Positions 1 to 13,620 of a DNA stretch of 64,000 nt are shown piece after piece. Under the pieces are notes generated by a model, which was not told where the DNA came from, ran no database searches, and worked only from the letters and a program-made list of their open reading frames with translations. Origin of the DNA: Diplolepis rosae (Eukaryota; Arthropoda; Insecta; Hymenoptera; Diplolepididae); NCBI GenBank assembly GCA_030998225.1, contig JAPYXD010000738.1, forward strand, positions 3,460,763 to 3,524,762, read 5' to 3'. Each line of letters begins with the position of its first letter. Within the stretch, counting starts at the first letter, position 1. The translations under genes and the position numbers were made by a program.

Positions 1-3000
1 TCTGCTGAAGAGCATAAAGGGGAATTCTCCATAACAATATTTTGTCAAATAAAAAGGATTTTCTTTTTTGAATTAATGCTTTTCTGCTGACAAGCATAAG
101 GGACTTAATTCTGGAATTGACACTCTGATTAAGAGCATAAGTGTAAATTCATTATAAAAAAGAGAATTAAAATAAGAATGGAAAAAAATTGTTGATCAAA
201 ATTTATCCTTCTTGCTAAAGAGCATAAAATTCTAAATGTACGAATTTACCTTCTGCTTAAGAGCATAAAGGGAAATTCTCCATAACAATATAATGTCATA
301 TAAAAAGGATTTTTTTTTTAATGAATGCTTCTTTGCTAAAATTAATCCTTTCTGCTAGAGTATAATAACCTAAATTTAAGAATTTAACTTCTGCTGAAGA
401 GCATAAAGGGGAATTCTCCATAACAATATTTTGAAAAATAAAAAGGATTTCCTGTTTTGAATTAATGCTTTTCTGCTAAAAAGCACAAGAGAATTAATTC
501 TGAAATCGACACTCTGATTAACATCATAAGTGTAAATTCATTATAAAAAAGAGAATTAAAATAAGAATGCAATAAAATTGTTGATCAAAATTTATCCTTC
601 TTGCTAAAGAGCATAAAATTCTAAATGTACGAATTTACCTTCTGCTTAAGAGCATAAAGGGAAATTCTCCATAACAATATAATGTCATATAAAAAGGATT
701 TTCTTTTTTGAATTAATGCTTTTCTGCTGAAGAGCATAAGGGAATTAATTCTGGAATTGACACTCTGACTAAGAGCATAAGTGTAAATACCTAATAAAGG
801 AAAATTGGAATAAACAAGGAATAAAATTGATGTCAACAGTTTATCCTTGCTGCTAAAGAGCATAAAAGCCTAAATTTACGAATTTACCTTCTGCAGAAGA
901 GCATAAAGGGGAATTCTCCATAACAATATTTTGCCAAATAAAAAGGATTTCCTGTTTTGAATTAATGCTTTTCTGCTAAAAAGCACAAGAGAATTAATTC
1001 TGAAATCGACACTCTGATTAAGATCATAAGTGTAAATTACTTATAAAAAAGAGAATTAAAATAAGAATGGAATAAAATTGATGATCAAAATTTATCCTTC
1101 CTGCTAAAGAGCATAAAAGCCTAAATGTACGAATTTACCTTCTACTGAAGAGCATAAGGGGGAATTCTCAAGAAAAATATTTTGCAAAATAAAAATGATT
1201 TTCTTTTTTGAATAAATGTTTTTCTGGTGAAATGCGTAAGGGACTTGATTCTGGAATTGACACACTGATGAAGAGCATAAGTGTAATTTCCTGATAAAAA
1301 AGAGAATTAAAATGAGAATGAAATAAAATTGTTGATCAAAATTTATCCTTTCTGCTAAAGAGCATATAAGCCAAAATGTACGAATTTACCTTCTGCTTAA
1401 GAGCATAAAGGGGAATTCTCCATAACAATATTTTGTCATATAAAAAGGATTTTCTTTTTTGAATTAATGCTTTTCTGCTGAAGAGCATAAGGGAATTAAT
1501 TCTGGAATTGACACTCTGACTAAGAGCATAAGTGTAAATTCCTAATAAAGGAAAATTGGAATAAACAAGGAATAAAATTGATGTCAACAGTTTATCCTTG
1601 CTGCTAAAGAGCATAAAAGCCTAAATGTACGAATTTACCTTCTGCTTAAGAGCATAAAGGGAAATTCTCCATAACAATATTTTGTCATATAGAAAGGATG
1701 TTCTTTTTTGAATGAATACTTTTCTGCTGAAGAGCATAAAGGACATAATTCTGGAATTGACACAGTGATTAAGATCATAAGTGTAAATTACTTATAAAAA
1801 AGAGAATTAAAATAAGAATGGAATAAAATTGATGATAAAAATTTATCCTTCCTGCTAAAGAGCATAAAAGCCTAAATTTAAGAATTTACCTTCTGCTGAA
1901 GAGCATAAAGGGAAATTCTCAAGAACAATATTTTGCCAAATAAAACGGATTTTCTTTTTTGAATTAATGCTTTTCTGCTGAAAAGCATGATGGACTTAAT
2001 TCTGGAATTGACACACTGATGAAGAGCATAAGTGTAAATTCCTAATAAAGGAAAATTGGTATAAAAATAAAATAAAATTGATGTAACAAATTTATTCTTC
2101 CTGCTAAAGAGCATAAAATCCTACATGTACGAATTGACCTTCTGCTGAAGAGCATAAGGGGAATTCTCAAGAAAAATATTTTGCAAAATATAAATGATTT
2201 TCTTTTTTGAATAAATGTTTTTCTGCCTAAAAGCATAAGAGACTTAATTCTGGAATTGACACTGTGATTAAGAGCATAGGTGTAAATTCCTAATAAAAGA
2301 AAATTGGAATAAAAAAGGAATAAAATTGTTGTTTAAAGTTTATCATTTCTTCTAAATAGCATAAAAGCCTAAATTTAAGAATTTACCTTCTGCAGAAGAG
2401 CATAAAGGGAAATTCTCAAGAACAATATTTTGCCAAATAAAAAGGATTTTCTTTTTTGAATTAATGCTTTTCTGCTGAAGAGCATAAGGGAATTAATTCT
2501 GGAATTGACACTCTGACTAAGAGCATAAGTGTAAATTCGCAATAAAAGAAAATTGGAATAAAAAAGGAATAAAAGTGAAGTTCAAAATTTATCCTTTCTG
2601 CTAGAGTATAATAACCTAAATTTAAGAATTTACCTTCTGCCGAAGAGCATAAAGGGGAATCCTCAAGAAAAATATTTTTACAAATAAAAAAGGAATAAAA
2701 TTAATGTAACAAATTTATTCTTCCTGCTAATGAGCATAAAAGCCTAAATTTAAAAATTTACCTTCTGCTGAAGAGCATAAAGGGAAATTCTCAAGAACAA
2801 TATTTTGCCAAATAAAAAGGATTTTCTTTTTTGAATTAATGATTTTCTGCTGAAGAGCATAAAGGGCATAATTCTGGAATTGACACACAGATTAAGATCA
2901 TAAGTGTAAATTCCTTATAAAAAAGAGAATTAAAATAAGACTGGAATAAAATTGATGATCAAAATTTATCCGTTCCGCTAAAGAACATAAAAGCCTAAAT

Positions 3001-4199
3001 TTAAGAATTTACCTTCTGCTGAAGAGCATAAAGGGAAATTCTCAAGAACAATATTTTGCCAAATAAAAAGGATTTTCTTTTTTGAATTAATGCTTTTCTG
3101 CTGAAAAGCATGATGGACTTAATTCTGGAATTGACACACTGATGAAGAGCATAAGTGTAAATTCCTAATAAAGGAAAATTGGTATAAAAATAAAATAAAA
3201 TTGATGTAACAAATTTATTCTTCCTGCTAAAGAGCATAAAACACTAAATGTACGAATTTACCTTCTGCTGAAGAGCATAAAGGGGAATTCTCAAGAAAAA
3301 TATTTTGCAAAATAAAAAGGATGTTCTTTTTTGAATGAATACTTTTCTGCTGAAGAGCATAAAGGACATAATTCTGGAATTGACACAGTGATTAAGATCA
3401 TAAGTGTAAATTCGCAATAAAAGAAAATTGGAATAAAAAAGGAATAAAAGTGAAGTTCAAAATTTATCCTTTCTGCTAGAGTATAATAACCTAAATTTAA
3501 GAATTTACCTTCTGCCGAAGAGCATGAAGGGATATTCTCGAGAACAATATTTTGCAAAATAAAAATGATTTTCTTTTTTGAATGAATACTTTTCTGGTGA
3601 AGAGCATAAAGGACATAATTCTGGAATTGACACAGTGATTAAGATCATAAGTGTAAATTACTTATAAAAAAGAGAATTAAAATAAGAATGGAATAAAATT
3701 GATGAACAAAATTTATCCTTCCTGCTAAAGAGCATAAAAGCCTAAATGTACGAATTTACCTTCTACTGAAGAGCATAAGGGGGAATTCTCAAGAAAAATA
3801 TTTTGCAAAATAGAAAGGATTTTCTTTTTTGAATGAATGCTTTTCTGCTGAAATGCATAAGAGACTTGATTCTGGAATTGACACACTGATGAAAATCATA
3901 AGTGTAAATTCCTAATAAAAGGAAATTGGTTGAAAAATAAAATAAAATTGATGTAACAAATATATTCTTCCTGCTAAAGAGCATATAAGCCTAAATGTAC
4001 GAATTTACCTTCTGCTGAAGAGCATAAAGGGGAATCCTCAAGAAAAATATTTTTACAAATAAAAAAGGAATAAAATTAATGTAACAAATTTATTCTTCCT
4101 GCTAAGGAGCATAAAAGCCTAAATTTAAGAATTTACCTTTTGCTGAAGAGCATGAAGGGAAATTCTCAAGAAAAAATATTTTGCAAAATAAAAATGATT

Positions 4200-5050
4200 T
4201 TCTTTTTTGAATAAATGCTTTTCTGGTGGAATTCGTAAGAGACTTGATCCTGGAATTGACACACTGATGAAGAGCAAAATTGTAATTTCCTGATAAAAGG
4301 AAATTGGTATAAAAATAAAATAAAATTAATGTAACAAATTTATTCTTCGTGCTAAAGAGCATAAAAGCCTAAATTTAGGAATTTAACTTTTTGTGAAGAG
4401 AATAATGCGGATTTCTCGAGAACAATCTTTTGCAAAATAAAAAGGATTTTCTTTTTTGAATGAATGCTTTTCTGGTGAAATGCATAAGACTTGATTCTGG
4501 AATTGACACACTGATGAAGAGCATAAGTGTAAATTCCTAATAAAAGAAAATTGGAATAAAAAAGGAATAAAATTGATGTCAACAGTTTATCCTTCCTGCT
4601 AAGGAGCATAAAAGCCTAAATTTACGAATTTACCTTCTGCAGAAGAGCATAAAGGGAAATTGTCAAGAACAATATATTGTCAAATAAAAAGGATTTTCTT
4701 TTCTGAATTAATGCTTTTTCTGCTGAAGAGCATAAGAGAATTAATTCTGGAATTGACACTCTGACTAAGAGCATAAGTGTAAATTCGCAATAAAAGAAAA
4801 TTGGAATAAAAAAGGAATAAAAGTGAAGTTCAAAATTTATCCTTTCTGCTAGAGTATAATAACCTAAATTTAAGAATTTACATTCTGCTGAAGAGCATGA
4901 AGGGATATTCTCGAGAACAATATTTTGTAAGATAAAAAGGATTTTCTTTTTTGAATAAATGCTTTTCTTCTAAAAAGCATAAGGGACTTAATTCTGGAAT
5001 TGACACACTGATGAAAATCATAAGTGTAAATTCCTAATAAAAGGAAATTG
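4200..5050 (+). repeat. Long-range duplicated block of satellite, copy 1
   Basis: About 850 bp spanning three to four units match 12,773-13,620 almost base for base. The shared part includes private variants such as TTCTGGTGGAATTCGTAAG, a shortened ATGCATAAGACTTG unit and TTGTCAAGAACAATATATTG. The offset is about 8.57 kb. Neighbouring units in between do not carry these variants, so this is a block duplication or a higher-order repeat, not unit-by-unit homogenisation. Confidence 0.85.
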
Positions 5051-5829
5051 GTATAAAAGTAAAATAAAATTGATGTAACAAATTTATTTTTCCTGCTAAA
5101 GAGCATAAAAGCCTAAATGTACGAATTTAACTTCTGCTGAAGAGCATAAAGGGGAATTCTCCATAACAATATTTTGCCAAATTTGAAGCATTTTCTTTTT
5201 TGAATTAATTCTTTTCTGCTGAAAAGCGTAAGGGACTTAATTCTGGAATTGACACTCTGATTAAGAGCATAAGTGTAAATTCCTAATAAAAGGAAATTGG
5301 TATAAAAAGGGAATAAAATTGCTGTAACAAATTTATTCTTCCTGCTAAAGAGCATAAAATCCTAAATGTACGAAATTACCTTCTGCTGAAGAGCATAAAG
5401 GGGAATTCTCCATAACAATATTTTGCCAAATAAAAAGGATTTTCTTTTTTTGAATTATTGCTTTTCTGCTGAAAAGCATAAGGGACTTAATTCTGGAATT
5501 GACACACTGATGAAGAGCATAAGTGTAAATTCCTAATAAATGAAATTGGAATAAAAAAGGAATAAAATTAATGTAACAAATTTATTCTTCCTGCTAAGGA
5601 GCAGAAAAGCCTAAATTTAAGAATTTACCTTTTGCTGAAGAGCATGAAGGGAAATTCTCAAGAAAAATATTTTGCAAAATAAAAATGATTTTCTTTTTTG
5701 AATAAATGCTTTTCTGGTGAAATGCGTAAGAGACTTGATCCTGAAATTGACACACTGATGAAGGGCATAAGTGTAATTTCCTGATAAAAGGAAATTGGAA
5801 TAAAAAAGGAATAAAAGTGATGTTCAAAA

Positions 5830-7345
5830 TTTATCCATTCTGCTAGAGTATAATTACCTACATGTACGAATTTACCTTCTGTTGAAGAGCATAAAGGGGA
5901 ATTCTCCATAACAATATTTTGCCACATAAAAAGTATTTTCTTTTTTGAATAAATGCTTTTCTGCTAAAAAGCATAAGGGACTTAATTCTGGAATTGACAC
6001 TCTGATTAAGAGCATAAGTGTAAATTCCTAATAAAAGAAAATTGGAATAAACAGGGAATAAAATTGATGTCAACAGTTTATCCTTGCTGCTAAAGAGCAT
6101 AAAAGCCTAAATTTAAGAATTTACCTTCTGCTGAAGAGCATGAAGTGATATTCTCGAGAACAATATTTTGCCAAATAAAAAGGATTACCTGTTTTGAATT
6201 AATGCTTTTCTGCTGAAAAGCATAAGGGACTTAATTCTGGAATTGACACTCTGATTAAGAGCATAAGTGTAAATTCCTAATAAAAGGAAATTGGTATAAA
6301 AATAAAATAAAATTGATGTAACAAATTTATTCTTCCTGCTAAAGAGCATAAAAGCCTAAATGTACGAATTTACCTTCTGCTGAAGAGCATAAAGGGGAAT
6401 TCTCAAGAACAATATTTTGCCAAATAAAAGGATTTTCTTTTTGAATTAATGCTTTTCTGCTGAAAAGCATAAGGGACTTAATTCTGGAATTGACACTCTG
6501 ATTAAGAGCATAAGTGTGAATTCCTAATAAAAGGAAATTGGTATAAAAATAAAATAAAATTGATGTAACAAATTTATTCTTCCTGCTAAATAGCATAAAA
6601 GCCTAAATGTACGAATTTACCTTCTGTTGAAGAGCATAAAGGGGAATTCTGAAAAAATATTTTGCCAAATAAAACGGATTTTCTTTTTTTGAATAAATGC
6701 TTTTCTGCTGAAGAGCATAAGGGAATTAATTCTGGAATTGACACTCTGACTAAGAGCATAAGTGTAAATTCCTAATAAAGGAAAATTGGAATAAACAAGG
6801 AATAAAATTGATGTCAACAGTTTATCCTTGCTGCTAAAGAGCATAAAAGCCTAAATTTACGAATTTACCTTCTGCAGAAGAGCATAAAGGAAATTTTAAA
6901 GAACAATATTTTGCCAAATAAAAAGGAGTTTCTTTTTTGAATAAATGCTTTTCTGCTAACAAGCACAAGAGAGATAATTCTGAAATCGACACTCTGATTA
7001 AGATCATAAGTGTAAATTCCTAATAAATGAAAATTGGAATAAAAAAGGAATAAAAGTGATGTTCAAAATTTATCCATTCTGCTAGAGTATAATTACCTAC
7101 ATGTACGAATTTACCTTCTGTTGAAGAGCATAAAGGGGAATTCTCCATAACAATATTTTGCCACATAAAAAGTATTTTCTTTTTTGAATAAATGCTTTTC
7201 TGCTGAAAAGCATAAGGGACTTAATTCTGGAATTGACACTCTGATTAAGAGCATAAGTGTAAATTCCTAATAAAAGAAAATTGGAATAAACAGGGAATAA
7301 AATTGATGTCAACAGTTTATCCTTGCTGCTAAAGAGCATAAAAGC
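5830..7345 (+). repeat. Five-unit higher-order repeat in satellite
   Basis: The unit at about 5,830-6,110 recurs nearly identically at about 7,070-7,350, including private variants GTATTTTCTTTTTTGAATAA and AAACAGGGAATAAAATTG. The spacing of about 1,239 bp equals five satellite units. The units between them are different variants, which defines a five-mer repeat. Confidence 0.8.
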
Positions 7346-8084
7346 CTAAATTTACGAATTTACCTTCTGCAGAAGAGCATAAAGGAAATTTTCAAGAACA
7401 CTATTTTGCCAAATAAAAAGGATTTTCTTTTTTGAATTAATCTGTTCTGCTGAAAAGTATAAGGGACTTAATTCTGGAATTGACACTCTGACTAAGAGCA
7501 TAAGTGTAAATTCCTAATGAAAGAAAATTGGAATAAAAAAGGAATAAAAGTGAAGTTCAAAATTTATCCATTCTGCTAGAGTATAATAACCTAAATTTAA
7601 GAATTTACATTCTGCTGAAGAGCATGAAGGGATATTCTCGAGAACAATATTTTGTAAGATAAAAAGGATTTTCTTTTTTGAATAAATGCTTTTCTGCTAA
7701 AAAGCACAAGAGAGTTAATTCTGAAATCGACACTCTGATTAAGATCATAAGTGTAAATTCCTAATAAAAGAAAATTGGAATAAAAAAGGAATAAAAGTGA
7801 TGTTCAAAATTTATCCATTCTGCTAAAGTATAATTACCTAAATTTAAGAATTTACCTTCTGCTGAAGAGCATAAAGGGGGAATTCTCAAGAAAAATATTT
7901 TGCAAAATAAAAATGATTTTCTTTTTTGAATAAATGCTTTTCTGGTGAAATGCGTAAGAGACTTGATTCTGAAATTGACACACTGATGAAGAGCATAAGT
8001 GTAATTTCCTGATAAAAGGAAATTGGTATAAAAATAAAATAAAATTAATGTAACAAATTTATTCTTCGTGCTAAAGAGCATAAA

Positions 8085-9315
8085 AGCCTAAATGTACGAA
8101 TTTACCTTCTGTTGAAGAGCATAAAGTGGAATTCTGAAGAAAATACTTTGCCAAATAAAACGGATTTTCTTTTTTGAATTACTGCTTTTCTGCTGAAAAG
8201 TATAAGGGACTTAATTCTGGAATTGACACACTGATTAAGAGCATAAGTGAAAATTCCTAATAAAAGAAAATTGGAATAAAAAAGGAATAAAAGTGATGTT
8301 CAAAATTTATCCATTCTGCTAGAGTATAATTACCTAAATTTAAGAATTTACCTTCTGCTGAAGAGCATAAAGGCGGAATTCTCAAGAAAAATATTTTGCA
8401 AAATAAAAAGGATTTTCTTTTTTGAATGAATGCTTTTCTGCTAAAAAGCATAAGAGACTTAATTCGGGAATTGACACTCTGCTAAAGAGCATGAGTGTAT
8501 ATTCCTAATAAAAGGAAATTGGTATAAAAATAAAATAAAATTAATGTAACAAATTTATTCTTCCTGCTAAAGAGCATAAAAGCCTAAATGTACGAATTTA
8601 CCTTCTGTTGAAGAGCATAAAGGGGAATTCGGAAGAAAAATACTTTGCCAAATAAAACGGATTTTCTTTTTTGTATTAATGCTTTTCTGCTGAAAAGTAT
8701 AAGGGACTTAATTCTGGAATTGACACACTGATTAAGAGCATAAGTGAAAATTCCTAATAAAAGAAAATTGGAATAAAAAAGGAATAAAAGTGATGTTCAA
8801 AATTTATCCATTCTGCTAGAGTATAATTACCTAAATTTAAGAATTTACCTTCTGCTGAAGAGCATAAAGGGGAATTCCCAAGAAAAATATTTTGCAAAAT
8901 AAAAAGGATTTTCTTTTTTGAATGAATGCTTTTCTGCTAATGAGCATAAAAGACTTAATTCTGGAATTGACACTCTCATAAAGAGCATAAGAGTATATTC
9001 CTAATAAAAGGAAATTGGTATAAAAATGAAATAAAATTAATGTAACAAATTTATTCTTCCTGCTAAAGAGCATAAAAGCCTAAATGTACGAATTTACCTT
9101 CTGTTGAAGAGCATAAAGGGGAATTCTGAAGAAAAATACTTTGCCAAATAAAACGGATTTTCTTTTTTGAATTAATGCTTTTCTGCTGAAAAGTATAAGG
9201 GACTTAATTCTGGAATTGACACACTGAATAAGAGCATAAGAGGAAATTCCTAATAAAAGAAAATTGGAATAAAAAAGGAATAAAAGTGATGTTCAAAATT
9301 TATCCTTTCTGCTAA
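8085..9315 (+). repeat. Two-unit higher-order repeat, about 2.5 copies
   Basis: A distinctive unit containing CTGTTGAAGAGCATAAAG and ATACTTTGCCAAATAAAACGG starts near 8,085, 8,579 and 9,076. The period is therefore about 495 bp, two satellite units. The alternate units (ATTCTGCTAGAGTATAATTA followed by GAATTCTCAAGAAAAAT or a close variant) also match each other. Confidence 0.85.
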
Positions 9316-12300
9316 AGAGCATATAAGCCTAAATTTACGAATTTAACTTCTGCTGAAGAGCATAAAGGGGAATTCTCCATAACAATATTTTGTCAAATAA
9401 AAAGGATTTTCTTTTTTGAATTATTGCTTTTCTGCTGAAGAGAATAAGGGAAATAATTCTGCAATTGACACTCTGACTAAGAGCATAAGTGTAAATTCCT
9501 AATAAAGGAAAATTGGAATAAACAAGGAATAAAATTGATGTCAACAGTTTATCCTTGCTGCTAAAGAGCATAAAAGCCTAAATTTACGAATTTACCTTCT
9601 GCAGAAGAGCATAAAGGGGAATTCTCCATAACAATATTTTGCCAAATAAAAAGGATTACCTGTTTTGAATTAATGCTTTTCTGCTGAAAAGCATAAGGGA
9701 CATAATTCTGGAATTGACACTCTGATTAAGATCATAAGTGTAAATTCATTATAAAAAAGAGAATTAAAATGAGAATGCAATAAAATTGTTGATCAAAATT
9801 TATCCTTTCTGCTAAAGAGCATATAAGCCAAAATGTACTAATTTACCTTCTGCTTAAGAGCATAAAGAGGAATTCTCCATAACAATATTTTGCCAAATAA
9901 AAAGGATTTTCTTTCTTGAATTATTGCTTTTCTGCTGAAAAGCATAAGGGACTTAATTCTGGAATTGACACACTGATGAAGAGCATAAGTGTAATTTCCT
10001 GATAAAAAAGAGAATTAAAATGAGAATGAAATAAAAGTGATGATCAAAATTTATCCTTTCTGCTAAAGAGCATAAAAGCCAAAATGTACGAATTTACCTT
10101 CTGCTGAAGATCATAAAGGGGAATTCTCCATAACAATATTTTGTCAAATAAAAAGGATTTTCTTTTTTGAATTAATGCTTTTCTGCTGAAGAGCATATCA
10201 GCCTAAATGTACGAATTTACCTTCTGCTTAAAAGCATAAAGGGGAATTCTCCATAACAATATTTTGCCAAATAAAAAGGATTTTCTTTTATGAATTAATG
10301 CTTTTCTGCTGAAAAGCATAAGGGACATAATTCTGGAATTGACACTCTGATTAAGAGCATAAGAGTAAATTCCTAATAAAAGAAAATTGGAATAAAAAAG
10401 GAATAAAAGTGTGTTCAAAATTTATCCTTTCTGCTAGAGTATAATAACCTAAATTTAAGAATTTACCTTCTGCTGAAGAGCATAAAGGGGAATTCTCCAT
10501 AACAATATTTTGTCAAATAAAAAGGATTTCCTGTTTTGAATTATTGCTTTTCTGCTGAAAAGCATAAGGGACTTAATTCTGGAATTGACACACTGATGAA
10601 GAGCATAAGTGTAATTTCCTGATAAAAAAAGAGAATTAAAATGAGAATGAAATAAAATTGTTGATCAAAATTTATCCTTTCTGCTAAAGAGCATATAAGC
10701 CAAAATGTACGAATTTACCTTCTGCTTAAGAGCATAAAGGGGAATTCTCGATAACAATATTTTGTCATATAAAAAGGATTTTCTTTTTTGAATTAATGCT
10801 TTTCTGCTGAAGAGCATAAGGGAATTAATTCTGGAATTGACACTCTGACTAAGAGCATAAGTGTAAATTCCTAATAAAGGAAAATTGGAATAAACAAGGA
10901 ATAAAATTGATGTCAACAGTTTATCCTTGCTGCTAAAGAGCATAAAAGCCTAAATGTACGAATTTACCTTCTGCTTAAGAGCATAAAGGGAAATTCTCCA
11001 TAACAATATTTTGTCATATAAAAAGGATTTTCTTTTTGGAATGAATACTTTTCTGGTGAAGAGCATAAAGGACATAATTCTGGAATTGACACAGTGATTA
11101 AGATCATAAGTGTAAATTACTTATAAAAAAGAGAATTAAAATAAGAATGGAATAAAATTGATGAACAAAATTTATCCTTCCTGCTAAAGAGCATAAAAGC
11201 CAAAATGTACTAATTTACCTTCTGCTTAAGAGCATAAAGGGTAATTCTCAAGAACAATATTTTGCCAAATAAAAAGGATTTTCTTTTTTGATTTAATGCT
11301 TTTCTGCTGAAAAGCATGAGGGACTTAATTCTGGAATTGACACACTGATGAAGAGCATAAGTGTAAATTCCTAATAAAGGAAAATTGGTATAAAAATAAA
11401 ATAAAATTGATGTAACAAATTTATTCTTCCTGCTAAAGAGCATAGAAGCCTAAATGTACGAATTTACCTTCTGCTGAAGAGCACAAAGGGGAATTCTCAA
11501 GAAAAATATTTTGCAAAATAAAAAGGATTTTCTTTTTTGAATGAATGCTTTTCTGGTGAAATGCATAAGAGACTTGATTCTGGAATTGACACACTGATGA
11601 AGAGCATAAGTGTAAATTCCTAATAAAAGAAAATTGGAATAAAAAAGGAATAAAAGTGATGTTCAAAATTTATCCTTCCTGCTAAAGAGCATAAAGGCCT
11701 AAATTTAAGAATTTACCTTCTGCTGAAGAGCATAAAGGGGAATTCTCAAAAAAAATATTTTGCCAAATTAGAAGGATTTTCTTTTTTGAATTAATGCTTT
11801 TCTGCTGAAGAGCATAAGGGACATAATTCTGGAATTGACACTCTGATTAAGAGCATAAGTGTAAATTCGCAATAAAAGAAAATTGGAATAAAAAAGGAAT
11901 AAAAGTGAAGTTCAAAATTTATCCTTTCTGCTAGAGTATAATAACCTAAATTTAAGAATTTACCTTCTGCTGAAGAGCATGAAGGGATATTCTCGAGAAC
12001 AATATTTTGCAAAATAAAATTGATTTTTTTTTTTGAACTAATGCTTTTCTGGTGAAATGCGTAAGGGACTTAATTCTGGAATTGACACACTGATGAAAAT
12101 CATAAGTGTAAATTCCTAATAAAAGGAAATTGGTATAAAAATAAAATAAATTTGATGTAACAAATTTATTCTTCCTGCTAAAGAGCATAAAATCCTAAAT
12201 GGACGAAGTTAGCTTCTGCTGAAGAGCAGAAAGGGGAATTCTCAACAAACATATTTTGCCAAATAAAGAGGATTTTCTGTTTTGAATTCATGCTTTTCTG

Positions 12301-12772
12301 CTGAAAAGCATAAGGGACTTAATTCTGGAATTGACACACTGATGAAGAGCATAAGTGTAAATTCCTTATAAAAAAGAGAATTAAAATGAGAATGCAATAA
12401 AATTGTTGATCAAAATTTATCCTTCTTGCTAAAGAGCATAAAAGCCTAAATGTACGAATTTACCATCTACTGAAGAGAATAATGCGGATTTCTCGAGAAC
12501 AATATTTTGCAAAATAAAAAGGATGTTCTTTTTTGAATGAATACTTTTCTGGTGAAATGCATAAGAGACTTAATTCTGGAATTGACACACTGATGAAGAG
12601 CATAAGTGTAAATTCCTAATAAAGGAAAATTGGAATAAAAAAGGAATAAAAGTGAAGTTCAAAATTTATCCTTTCTGCTAGAGTATAATAACCTAAATTT
12701 AAGAATTTACATTCTGCTGAAGAGCATGAAGGGATATTCTCGAGAACAATATTTTGCAAAATAAAAATGATT

Positions 12773-13620
12773 TTCTTTTTTGAATAAATGCTTTTCTGGT
12801 GGAATTCGTAAGAGACTTGATCCTGGAATTGACACACTGATGAAGAGCAAAATTGTAATTTCCTGATAAAAGGAAATTGGTATAAAAATAAAATAAAATT
12901 AATGTAACAAATTTATTCTTCGTGCTAAAGAGCATAAAAGCCTAAATTTAGGAATTTAACTTTTTGTGAAGAGAATAATGCGGATTTCTCGAGAACAATC
13001 TTTTGCAAAATAAAAAGGATTTTCTTTTTTGAATGAATGCTTTTCTGGTGAAATGCATAAGACTTGATTCTGGAATTGACACACTGATGAAGAGCATAAG
13101 TTTAAATTCCTAATAAAAGAAAATTGGAATAAAAAAGGAATAAAATTGATGTCAACAGTTTATCCTTCCTGCTAAGGAGCATAAAAGCCTAAATTTACGA
13201 ATTTACCTTCTGCAGAAGAGCATAAAGGGAAATTGTCAAGAACAATATATTGTCAAATAAAAAGGATTTTCTTTTCTGAATTAATGCTTTTCTGCTGAAG
13301 AGCATAAGAGAATTAATTCTGGAATTGACACTCTGACTAAGAGCATAAGTGTAAATTCGCAATAAAAGAAAATTGGAATAAAAAAGGAATAAAAGTGAAG
13401 TTCAAAATTTATCCTTTCTGCTAGAGTATAATAACCTAAATTTAAGAATTTACATTCTGCTGAAGAGCATGAAGGGATATTCTCGAGAACAATATTTTGT
13501 AAGATAAAAAGGATTTTCTTTTTTGAATAAATGCTTTTCTTCTAAAAAGCATAAGGGACTTAATTCTGGAATTGACACACTGATGAAAATCATAAGTGTA
13601 AATTCCTAATAAAAGGAAAT
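12773..13620 (+). repeat. Long-range duplicated block of satellite, copy 2
   Basis: This is the partner of 4,200-5,050. Visible differences are few: one T in the run before CTGCTGAAGAGCATAAGAG near 13,290, and an A/T change at AAATAAATTTGATG. Such similarity against the much more diverged general background points to a recent block event. Confidence 0.85.
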
